Assembly: GCA_946406115.1 (NCBI GenBank) | Contig: OX291547.1 | Location: 13,397,001-13,461,000 of the forward strand | From: Apoda limacodes | Lineage: Eukaryota; Arthropoda; Insecta; Lepidoptera; Limacodidae | Length of the DNA stretch: 64,000 nt | Direction: 5' to 3' | Shown: positions 44,690 to 54,729 of the stretch, piece after piece | Position numbering within the stretch: the first letter of the stretch is position 1 | How the letters are laid out: each line of letters starts with the position of its first letter | The notes under the pieces: model-generated | What the model saw: the letters and a program-made list of their open reading frames with translations, nothing else | Databases searched by the model: none | What the model was told of the DNA's origin: nothing | Program-made: the position numbers and the translations under genes

Positions 44690-45345
44690 TAATATACTAA
44701 GAATACAAAGGAGTCTGTAAGAAGTTTGCAAGAGCAGACCAGGCTCCACAGGCGGCACCCGTTCACAAGTATGACACATTAATCAGCCATCGCTTCGCTC
44801 AACCATGTTTTAGGGAACGTAACGACCCGACGCACATGCCACCACAGCAGAGACACTTTGAGAGAGCATAACTATATTTAAATTAACTAATGGGTCCAAT
44901 CTGATTCAATCCTCGTTCGGCCGCCCGATAGCGGCAAGGCTCCGAACACTAGCGGATGCTACACACAAATACTCAAATATACATATATGCACACACACAT
45001 TCAAACAGACGTCGCACACCCGACAGTGGCCCAGCCCCTACACAACAGCCCGGCAACAAATGCACATCATTTAAACTACCATCACTTCGGAAACTAGCCT
45101 AAGGGGAGAAGAAGTGACAAGAAACTCCCAAATGTACACCTGTTACCAATCAGTCATGCAGGAACCAAGCCATCAAGTACACAATATCTATCCAAATATG
45201 TATATACACACATACACGTACGTACTCGTGCGCCACACCCCCACACATCCAGAACCCCACCAAAACCAGGCAACAAAAGGCGGATTGCACATGGTGCATC
45301 CCCTGGTAGCTCGCCACCAACCATTATAAAGTTAACAACAGAGAA
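44690..45345. other. GC-richer segment of unknown origin, possible LTR-element remnant
   Basis: Clearly GC-richer than its surroundings, with 'cgttcggccgcccgatagcg', 'caaggctccgaacactagcg' and CA-rich runs. At 45099-45112 a purine run (aaggggagaagaag) is directly followed by TGACAAGAAACTCCC, the layout of a polypurine tract and the start of a 3' LTR. No second LTR copy is in the window and no pol gene is visible, so this remains a guess. ORF 45114-45329 has no motif. Confidence 0.3.
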
Positions 45346-45431
45346 ATAACATCGCTACCAAGCTTGGTCTTTAGAGTGCTCCTTTAATTTATCAATCGTA
45401 AATTATTTAAGTTTGAATAGAAAACCTAACA

Positions 45432-47400
45432 TTAATTTTGTGTGATACAAGGCCATACAATTTTGTCATTCAAATATTCTTCTACATTGTAATATGCTTT
45501 CTTACATTGCAGATGTTTAATATAAAATTTAAACTGTTTGTCACCTACGTTAAGAATTTCTACAGTTAACTTATTATGAAATTTTACACCGCTTCCAATA
45601 AATGATTTGTTGGCTTTAGTAAGCCTCAACTTTGGCATAGCAAGCTTATTTTTATTTCTCGTATTTAAGTTGTGCTTATCACTGTTCCTCTGAAAACGGG
45701 ATATATTTTTACGGAAAAACATAATATTTTCATAGATATTTTGACACGGTACCGTTAGAATATTTATTTCTTTAAAAACATCCCTGAGAGAATCTCGGCT
45801 ACCTAGCTCATAAATGCTTCGCACTGCCCTTTTTTGTAATATTAAATTATTGCGATAAGTCGCAAAAAACGCCAACTACATCATAGAAACTCTCCCATGC
45901 CGCGAGAATGTGCTTCATAAGCAAGGCTCCAGCGTCAGTAGTTGAGCGTCCCCTGGTAAAACCGAAATGTCGATCATGTAAAGTCCCTGTTTATAAAAAT
46001 GTGAAAGCAATTGATTTAGTAAGATTTTTTCAAATATCTTACTAAAGACAGGTAGTACAGATATTAGTCTAAATTTGAGGGATCTTCTTTGTCACCAGAT
46101 TTAAAAAGAGGTATCAATTTACTGCATTTCATAAGGTCTGGAAATACACCATAGATGGTATTTCACCAAAGAAATTTTCAAATATTTGGGCAACTTTTTC
46201 TGCATTATCAATTAAACCAGAGTCTGTTTTGATATTAAAGTTTTGTTCACGGGCCTTTGATCTACCAGTTTCATCATTGATCACATTCCAAACAGTTTTA
46301 ATCACATTATCAGATGATTTAATTTTTCTACTTATGTGATTAGACTTTGCAACATAACAGACTGATTTAAAAATTTTTGAATACATTTTGACATGTTCAT
46401 TAAGGCTTGGATTGCGCATAAGCGATTTTATATATATAATTCATAAAGTCTATCTCTGCTTATTTTAATTCCTTTTGTATCCCATTGGTTAAATTTAGGC
46501 CTGTGACTGCATCTGATTGTTTTAGTTTTAAAAATGTTATTGAAAGTTTTATTCACTGACTGGAAAAAGTTATAAGTAATTTTTCTACAAAACTATCTAT
46601 CCGAGGAACAGTGATTGGCCTACATATAATCTCTTTGTCTATTTCGGAATAAGTTATGGCAAAGCTAGCACTTTAACCACAGTGATCCGATTTCAGACAA
46701 CTTATAATATTTTTTTCCAAATATTCACAGTTACAGAATATGTTATCTAAACATGTTGCAGTTGTTTCAGTTATTCTTGTAGGCTCTAGAGAGAGATTTT
46801 CCAAGTTAAATGACTTAAATAGACTAATTAAGCGAGTGCTTAATGAGGAGTTTATAAGTAAATCTACGTTAAAATCACCACATATTATTACCTTTTTTTT
46901 GCTTTTAGTGACTAGCACTTTAGAAAATTCTCCATTACTTTCTCAAACTCAGAGTAATTAGTGGAAGGTGGCCTATAGGCACAGACAATTATATATTTTT
47001 CAAGTTCTACACTAGACAATTCAATTAATTTTTCAACTGAAAATGCAACCACATCTCTACCTTCTTTTACTTTGAATTTACTATTTACTAGAATTAATGA
47101 ACCTCCTCGAATATGGTTTTGTCTGTTGTAACAACTAGAAACTTGAACATTTTTAATATTTAACAACATCTCAGGTAATTTTAACCAGTGTTCTGTTATA
47201 CATAAGATGTCTATATTGAATTTTTCAATAAATAATTCAATTTGTTAATCTTTGCCAAAGAAGCCTTGAATATTTTGATGAAATAATTTAAGTACATTAT
47301 GCTTCCTCTTTGTCACAGAAGTCAGTTTAAAGCATTAAGAGCCAACTCAAAATTAGTAAAACTACTAACAGTATCACTGTTGTCCAATTTTTTTTATTTG
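45432..47400 (-). pseudogene. decayed CR1/Jockey-type LINE with internal deletions
   Basis: Endonuclease: FKASLAKI region near 47270, then SCYNRQNHIRGGSLILV (47080-47140), VCAYRPPSTNYSEFE (46945-46990), VIICGDFNVDLLINSS (46845-46893) and LKSDHCG (46673). The connector is at 46129-46419 (VWNVINDETGRS). RT start is IPLFKSGDKEDPSN near 46090, then only FCDLS of the palm at about 45870, joined directly to RNNLILQKRAVRSIYELGSR of the C-terminus (45432-45875; ends in LNDKIVWP). The catalytic YADD segment is deleted and several frames are broken. A family distinct from the 58.7-kb element. Confidence 0.9.
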
Positions 47401-47718
47401 ACAATTTTGTATGTCCAGTTACATTTCGTATTTGGCATTCGGCATTTAGTAAAGTAGGTACAATGTTATAATACGCTGAGTTATTATCATTTTCTTAATA
47501 ACGCATTATTGCCTTGCAGGTCAAATACCACGGGGGAAAATACATAATTTGTTTACATAATCAATCGATCAAAAGAATTTTTTTGCCCGCACATTAAAGT
47601 ACATAAAATTGGACTTTTTATTTTTTGAAAATTTTATGTACCGGTGTCACTCTTACGACGGCGACGCTTCTCAAGCTCAAATCCATGAAGCCGTTAAGGG
47701 TACAGGTAGTGCCAAGGA

Positions 47719-47815
47719 AATATACATACATACATACATAAATACATACACACATACATACATACATACATACATAAATACATACACACATACATACATA
47801 CATACAAAAATACAC
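47719..47815. repeat. CATA microsatellite
   Basis: About 24 tetranucleotide units with a few CACA and AATA interruptions; the same 40-bp block ('aaatacatacacacatacat') appears twice, so the tract itself has duplicated. Cys/Tyr-rich ORFs here are artefacts. Confidence 0.97.
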
Positions 47816-47899
47816 TCGAAAAACAAAACTCCTCCGGCGCAGCCGGGTTAGTGAAACTGTTGTAACATATTAAGTACAGTGCAACAAACTTTTTTGACC

Positions 47900-48780
47900 C
47901 GGTTATCAAAAATCAAAACCACAGCCGCTATACTGAAATGGTGTGAACTTACAACGACACTGGCGACCAAGCGCCCAAGATCAGGAAAGTTTGTTTACTG
48001 TAATATATAGCAAAATATAGCAATGGATATGATATTTGTACTGATCCTTCCACCTTAATTTTTATTGAACATGCATTTTGTATTCTCTTACTGATCAAAA
48101 GTATAATATATAAATGGCGTATGGCGCATAATATATAAAAAAGTAAGTTAGTGTTCCCTGGTAAAAAGTCAGTATAAATTAATTTTAAGAAGTCGGAGTT
48201 TTGATTTAATTAATATTAAAAATTCTATTTGTCATAATCTCTGACTTTAAATTACAGTTGGAGTTTCAGCCCCGGATTAATCCGCTTCTATTGAGATATG
48301 AAACTTGTTCCTCCCGTTTTCCGGTCTCAAGAAGAGTTAGTGAACTTGTTAAGGTCGGAACAACAATAACTTGATGAACAAAATTAGAAATTACTTCACC
48401 GAAAGTCACACTTATTGCAAGTTGCAACTATTGCTTTATCTAGTCTGTCAAAATATTTTAGAAGATATGCCGCACTCCTTTCCATTCACAAACAGCACAT
48501 TGCAATTCTGTAGTAAATGTATAAGAAACCTATGACAAAATTATTGAATCGCAAGTTGTTTTTACAGGTATTTTGGCGTGTTATTCAAATTTAGTAGACC
48601 AGTGTTTCCCATTTAACTTTGTACTGGGTGCCCTAACGATGATGCCATCCACGTGGCTAAGTTATATTTAGGTATGAGTTATCTTAAATGGTGATTTTTT
48701 TTAAAATATAAAATAGTGCTGAACCTACAAAAAAGTCATTTTAACACATTAACGACCCAACACAAGTGTCTCGCGGACAC
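47900..48780. other. no recognised gene
   Basis: AT-rich unique-looking DNA. Confidence 0.5.
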
Positions 48781-48809
48781 AATTTTGCGTTTATCTTTAT
48801 TTCACTGTA

Positions 48810-48987
48810 CTCCTCCTAAACGGCTGGACTGATTTGAATGAAGTTTTTTGTATGCGTTTGGGTGGCGCACTGGATGTCTTAGATTTACAAATCAGTCCGG
48901 CAGATGGCGCTCGCTACAGTCGGTACAGTCGGTCGCTACAGACCATGTCCATTTCGCTACCAGGACATGGTCTGCCTGGTCAGCTAG
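48810..48987 (+). mobile_element. Helitron 3' end with terminal hairpin
   Basis: One minisatellite unit (48815-48925: 'ctcctaaacggctggactga', 'cagatggcgctcgctacagt') runs into a hairpin with an 11-bp perfect stem (AGACCATGTCC 48940-48950, GGACATGGTCT 48963-48973, 12-base loop). Ten bases later the element stops at CTAG (48984-48987) and the next base is T. A hairpin about 10 bases upstream of CTRR is the defining Helitron 3' terminus. The 5' end is not found. ORF 48848-49060 is a shadow. Confidence 0.88.
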
Positions 48988-49309
48988 TATTCTTATAAAA
49001 ACTAAAATATATATGTCTATTAATAAACTTTTATCTATTCCATTTCTAATGTTTCACTAATCTAAGCGTGCAATAAAAGTGTTTGTAACATGAATAATTT
49101 AAAATTTAATGTTAATAATCTAAAATAATAACTCACCATTCCACAAGTGTCCACCAGACAAAATAACTTTTGTTTAGTTCAAGTATGAAACTTGTAACTT
49201 GAAAATATAACTTTATACACAAAGCAGTTCTGTTGGACAGTGGATCTGTGACAGGAAAGATACCTTCTATTTGGTGTGTGTGTTGTTTTTTTTGGAAATA
49301 TATCAAAAA

Positions 49310-49620
49310 AACTGGCGAAGTGCGAGTCTAGCTCGCGCACCGAGGGTTCCATACCAACTTTTTATATAAAGATAACTCTTCCATCATGAGATCAAGTTCA
49401 AGGAGACGGGAAGTACTCCATAGGATTTGATTTATTTGTGTCACAATATGCGATAAAAATTATGGTTTTTTTTGGGCAAATTTTTTTTCACATTGACTTA
49501 GAAGCTTAATTACAAAATTAAGTGCCCGTAGACTTTACTATTTGATATTATTTTCAACTTAATATCTCCACGCGTTATAAGTAAAAGGGTCTTGACAAAT
49601 AGGCAGACAAACTTTTCTTT
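49310..49620 (-). repeat. GGGTTCC-type dispersed repeat, subtype C, reverse copy
   Basis: 'aaaaactggcgaagtgcgag', 'ctcgcgcaccgagggttcca', 'gacgggaagtactcc', 'ctccacgcgttataagtaaa' are the complements of 42689-42345 in order. Confidence 0.88.
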
Positions 49621-49629
49621 AATAAATGT

Positions 49630-50245
49630 GTTATAACTAAAAATTAACAAATTCCAAACATTAATTCCAACTGCCCCTCGTCTATTATTTTATTTTGAAA
49701 ACACTTATAAATCGGAATCACTGTATATCGAGGACAAATAGTTCAACTAAACAAATAAAAGTAAGAGCTAAAAGGTGAGATTTTTATGCTTACATAACAC
49801 GTAAATCCTGTCGAAACGTAAACGCCTAATCTTTTGGTGATCAAATCCCAAAAATAACCTTTGAAAACTTCTGATTGGAAGACTCACCAAACTAATAAGT
49901 AAGATTTTCGATATTTTGTTTATTTGAAACAATCTAAGCATAGAAAACTTATTCATAACTTACCAAAGAGATTTTTTTCTTCACAGACTGTAAGGGAAAT
50001 TCGAACTTTTACAGAAAGTTTTATATTAACTCATAATTCCCATTTTCGTATTTCCAATATTCAATATATTTGGAACCAATATTATCTCGCTCACAGTTTT
50101 CCGTCCCAGCGGATGCGCAGGCCTCACGGCTGGCTGTCTGTTTCGTTTCAATTTAATCATATCACAGAGATGAACGAAATACTATCTAATATTTCATGCG
50201 TTTTTTTAGAATTCTGTAGCTTTAAAGATAAAAACTTTGAAAGTT
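49630..50245. other. no recognised gene
   Basis: Two medium open frames (49768-49956 minus, 49924-50247 plus) have no motif. The latter crosses a small GC-rich patch at 50095-50130. Confidence 0.4.
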
Positions 50246-50249
50246 AACT

Positions 50250-50520
50250 TGGTTGAGTTTGAGGCATAGCTTTTTTCAGTGTTTTAAATAAGGGAATGTG
50301 CGCAGCTCTTCAAAAACTGGTTGCCTGTAAAGTCGGTATACGGGCGAAAGTTTTACGTGACAATGATTTTATGTCTGTCTCTCTCGCTCTTAGGCGGGCG
50401 CGTGCCTCTCACTCGCTCTCATTGTGAGCGCATAACGTGAGCGGAGCGTAACGCAGTTTCTTGAAGTGTCACCCGGCAAACCAATTTATAAGACGTTGTC
50501 ACGTCAAAAGTTAACTGGAA
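50250..50520. other. GC-richer block, probable repeat fragment
   Basis: 'gtgcgcagctcttcaaaaac', 'gtaaagtcggtatacgggcg', 'ctctcgctcttaggcgggcg', 'gcataacgtgagcggagcgt'. Composition differs sharply from its flanks, with CT and CG runs. The text looks like a known moth repeat, but no partner lies in this window, so I cannot delimit it. Confidence 0.4.
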
Positions 50521-50529
50521 CTTGTAATC

Positions 50530-51125
50530 TGACTTGAATAGTATAATAGTAGGAAAAAGGAAGATATTGTTAGACAATTATTTAAAGGTATTTGACATAA
50601 TTAGCACCCGACATACACTTTTTTATAACCACATAATCTGTCACTTTTTAAAATAAAAAAAAAATCTTGTAAGTAATCAGTATTTTACTATTAGAAATAA
50701 TTCCCATGTAGAGGAACATATCTACCTAATGGCTTATGTGATAAAAACTGCAAGTGGTTTAGATATAAGTCATTGATGAAAACTATGTATTTGTGCCGTT
50801 TGCTCTTGAGATGCTTGGTCTATGGGGTCCATCAGCCGAACGATTTGTAAAAGAAATGACTCCTCGTTAGGGCGTCGCTGCGGGTGACAAGAGGGCTGGC
50901 TCATTTCTCTTTCAAAAGATAAGTATTACAATTCAAAGAGGAAATGTAGCCAGTGTTCTTGCCACTTTACCACTTGGTCAAGGACTTTTTTGATATATTT
51001 ATTTAAGATTGGTATAGTTTTATATCAGTCTGGTAATGTTATATAGCTTTAAATAAATTTCATACAAATTCATGAAAACGTTTCCATAATTTTACGATTT
51101 TCCTTTACAGTTTAACATAATTACA
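50530..51125. other. no recognised feature
   Basis: AT-rich DNA. Confidence 0.5.
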
Positions 51126-51129
51126 ATTT

Positions 51130-51358
51130 ATATTAAGGGCTAGATAAAAACTGAATTAAACGAAAATGTACAAAAAGTACATTTTTAGTATTTATTATTT
51201 ATATAGCGGCAACAGAAATACACCTTCTGGGAAAATTTCAACTGTCTATCACGGTTTATGAGATACAGCCTGGTGAAAGTCGGACGGACGAACGGACGGA
51301 CAGCGGAGTCTTAGTAATAGGGTACCGTTTTTTACCCTTTGGGTACGGAACCCTAAAA
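51130..51358 (-). repeat. GGGTTCC-type dispersed repeat, subtype A
   Basis: The minus strand reads 'agggttccgtacccaaaggg', 'ccgtccgtccgttcgtccg', 'aggctgtatctcataaaccg', 'gttgccgctat', the same blocks as 282-420. Confidence 0.92.
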
Positions 51359-51868
51359 AGCACCTTTTATTTTATTCTAAGCTTGCCTTGACAATTATTT
51401 TATTACTTTGTATTTTAACCTTACTTATATAATTTACTGTTCTTTTCATCAAATAAATCCTAAATAACTTTTAGTTTACGTGCAATGTGGAATGAAGTCA
51501 TGTAAAAAGTCGACAGTTCTCAAAGAAAATTTATTCGAGTATTTGGCAGGCCAGTTTATTTAGAAATTATTACATACTTTGCGTGAACTACGACGAGGCA
51601 GGAGGTGACCTTTTACAACAACACAATACTTACCTATATAAACATGAACTTCAAAGTTAGGATAATTTGTTTTTTTGTTTTTCGATATAATTATTAACAA
51701 AAATTTGCATTTCGGTGAAAGTGTTTTTTATGTGATAAGGCTATCTACCTACATAAAACTTACTTGAAAAATTAAGTCAGCACTTATTGCTAATTTTAAT
51801 TAATTCAATATGTATGTTTTGCATTTGAACTTTCACTGATCTTTTGAACGTTGAACTTTTTTTAACGA

Positions 51869-52060
51869 CTAGCTGAACCTGCAAATGTTATTTCGCTTAA
51901 GCCACTCTCCCCATTTTACCCCTACTTTACTTTCCCCCATCTTCTCCTATCCTATGCTTTCCCCTCAGAACCCGCAAATATTATTTCGCTTGAGCTCCCT
52001 CTCCATTTTACCTCTCCTTCACTTTCCCCCCTCTTCTCCTATCCTGTGCTTTTCCCTAAC
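51869..52060 (-). mobile_element. Helitron-like 3' end with two pyrimidine-rich units
   Basis: On the minus strand it ends 'gcaggttcagCTAG' (51872-51869) before a T, like the ends at 25695 and 48987. Adjacent are two direct units of about 92 bp (51876-51967, 51968-52057), each starting 'aacc.gcaaat.ttatttcgc' and followed by a C/T-rich run ('tttcccccatcttctcctat'). ORF 51885-52157 is an artefact of this bias. Confidence 0.7.
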
Positions 52061-52109
52061 TTTACTTCACTTACATTACACTTTACTTATTCACTCCGAA
52101 AACAAGAAA

Positions 52110-52735
52110 TTAAATCTAATTCATTTTCATTCATATAGATTAATAACTCAACCATAGCGCCACCTATAATCACAGGGTTGTACTAATTAAGAAACCTTCC
52201 CTAACGTGTTCACAACAACTAACTAAAATTCCATTACAATCGGATAAATGTCGTTAATTGAATATAAATATTTATAATTAAAATTAAATATTATAAAATT
52301 AGTATATTAAATATTCTTAAAGTAAAATGTATACATGATTATCTCAGTTATGAAATTAAAATTGATTGATAATTAACATAAATAAAAACTATAAATCAAA
52401 AACTTGTTCCAAGTTGACCTGATGGGGCAGTGTACCTCAACGGCTGGCTTTATTTCCTCGTTGAATTGTAATTGAAATTCTTTGAGCGGAATAACTGCCA
52501 GCCCTTCTATCGTAAGACAAATATTTAAATAATAGACAATCGGATAAATAGTTTACCCTTAGTGCGCAAGTTTGAGTTGCAGTTAACCGCTTTATGTCAC
52601 CTTTTGTCAAAAAGTGGTACTTATTTGGAAACCATCCCCGGCGTGTGCCCAACAACTTACCCAAAATTTTATTACAAACAGATGAATGGTTTACACTTAG
52701 TGCGTGAATCCGGCTCGCACCTGGCTGGTTTTTTT
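52110..52735 (+). repeat. TTCCC.GGCGTGT-type repeats, two copies
   Basis: 52145-52250 ('gcgccacctataatcacagg', 'gttgtactaattaagaaacc') and 52610-52735 ('accatccccggcgtgtgccc', 'ggctcgcacctggctgg') are partial copies of the 40995-41135 repeat. An AT-rich spacer lies between. Confidence 0.75.
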
Positions 52736-52739
52736 ATTT

Positions 52740-53500
52740 CATACAAAACTTATCCTATATTTTCATATAATGTTCTTTGCGTACTTGATTTGACGTATAC
52801 TATAAATAAAATATAATCAAAATTAACTTAAGTTAAAAGCATATATTTAGACTACTATTGTCGTTATCAATGCAATATATATATATATATATATATATTA
52901 TAAAAAGATATAATTAAATTAAATTTAATGTAAATAAATCTATGATTGTTTTTTTTTATTTTGACGTTAAAAACATAGGTGCAAATGACAGTTTTAAATA
53001 ACAGCTTAAAATAAACAATAATTTGAGGTTTAAATTTCTTACTATGTTAACGCACATGGCTTGGAATGGGAAGGGGAGAGATGAAAAATGAAGTCTATAT
53101 GGTGTCTGTGGCCAGTTATCTGATGTATAATGGATTTGTAGTTTCACCAATGTAGAATGATGTACATAATAAACATTGTGTGGTTGGGCATGGTATGACT
53201 TCTGAGAATTCTGTTAATTGATAAGTAATGTGTTATTGATGATTGGGCAGGTTTTGTATCAAGCTTTGTTACAAGGTATTGTGCCTAAAGATGAATAGTT
53301 TATGTTTTTGTTTATAAATTTCTTTTTTGAGTTTGAGCTTACTAAAATTATAACCCCAAATTCACTCATGAAATATTAAACAAACAAATACCATTCCTCA
53401 ATGACAATATCACCATTTCCTCAGAAAGTCACCTTAACACTGAAGTCATATTAAGCAAATCAACAAATTACAATACATACATTACAATAGCTGCCATCCT
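52740..53500. other. no recognised gene
   Basis: AT-rich with a TA run at 52875-52898. No motif seen. Confidence 0.45.
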
Positions 53501-53504
53501 TTAC

Positions 53505-53660
53505 ATACAAAAAACCGGCCAAGTGCTAGTCTGGCTCGCGCACGTCGCCGATACTTCAAAAATCTTATAACTTCTTTCTTAAAAAACCCCATAATGCAGT
53601 CCTAAGAGAAAACCTTGGCATCCAATTGTTTGCGGGAGGAAGTTTCTTTGAACTGCCGAC
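53505..53660 (-). mobile_element. chimeric join: GGCCAAGTGC repeat end fused to a LINE interior piece
   Basis: 53508-53541 is the end of the GGGTTCC family ('aaaccggccaagtgctagtc', 'tggctcgcgcac'). 53542-53656 then follows the LINE 3' region 58765-58885 on the minus strand ('cgccgatacttcaaaaatc', 'taacttctttctt', 'gcgggaggaagtttcttt'), without the LINE's tail or poly(A). The LINE tail was lost, by deletion or recombination. Confidence 0.8.
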
Positions 53661-54049
53661 TAATAGATACCAAATGACTGTTTAGTATGCATTAATTTTA
53701 ATTTTGACGACAAGCTCCTTTCTTCAGTGACACATCTAACTATAACCGTCAAAATCTCAATTTCTCCCAAAGATACAGAATCATTAGCAAGCGAGTTCGA
53801 ATGGCAATTAGTGAGGCCATCACTACTAGCCATAGACAACGCGTAATACAACGTAATGCAAAACTAAGCCTCGCGAAATGAGAAAGCTTTATGTTGAAGA
53901 AGCAAAACATTAGCTACTATAAGCTCTCTGCCTACTGTAGCTTCTCGAGCACACAAAAGACATTTATTTACTTGTAACATAAATTCCGTACGTAGAAGCA
54001 AGTACCTACTTTTATTCTTTACCAATATCTGTAGTAAGCTACCTTTTTT

Positions 54050-54725
54050 GAAGTGAAAACTTCTTTAGCGGCGTTGTGCACTTTTTTTGGTATGGGTAAA
54101 AAATTATAAACTCGCGTCAGGTCACGTGTCCTGATCGTGAAAATACGTAAGACGGATGGAGAGTAGACAGCTGGCGCGGCGTAGGAGAGGGAGTATCCCC
54201 CTCTCTTTCTACGGCGCGGCGAAAATGTATGCTTGCGCCTGCTGTTTCGTTTAGGCGGCGCAGGGCGCTTGCGCGAATGGTCGTGTGTGTTTATGTTACA
54301 GCGTGCTACGCGCATCCATGGATGTGACAGCTGATGGCTCGACCGTCTGTGTAGTGGCCATACTGCTGTGTATTCGTAAAATTCGTGTATATAAAGTGTT
54401 TAAAATATGGAAATTGAACAAATCAAAAAATCACCGAAGCAAGACAAAGATGCATGTCTTTGTAAAATACGGAAACCGTAATGCCACGCCTATTATAATT
54501 TTTATTTTTAGTATTCGCGATTATGAGTAGTACAGGGAGGTTGGATATGGAATTTTAATTCTATGACAGATTGCGATATCAAATATACTACGTCAAAAAA
54601 GTAAATAAACAAACATTATTATTTCTTGACAATGTCAAAGACATGTTTTGTGACATATTGGAGTGTTAAGCGCGAATCGTGTGTAAAGGTTTTCACTTCT
54701 GCCGGCACTCCCGGAGTGCAATTTT
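54050..54725 (-). mobile_element. non-autonomous DNA-transposon-like repeat, copy 2, long form
   Basis: Reverse of 12041-12640: one end 'gaagtgaaaacttctttagc' + ggcgttgtgcac (54050-54081), the other 'cacttctgccggcactcccg' with palindrome GCACTCCCGGAGTGC (54705-54719). Unlike copy 1 it keeps a GC-rich block (54165-54360) with a near-palindrome (about 54175-54225, ggcgcggcgtag ... ctacggcgcggcg), then a TATA-like 'gtatataaagtg' and a 24-codon ORF at 54407-54481 (MEIEQIKKSPKQDKDACLCK...). This could be the 5' part of a larger autonomous parent. Confidence 0.75.
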
Positions 54726-54729
54726 TTTT

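Noticed and set aside
47609..47909. Cys/Tyr/Met-rich and Thr/His-rich ORFs
   Set aside because: Translation of the CATA microsatellite, not protein.
51885..52157. Pro/Ser/Leu-rich 90-codon ORF
   Set aside because: Caused by two C/T-rich repeat units.
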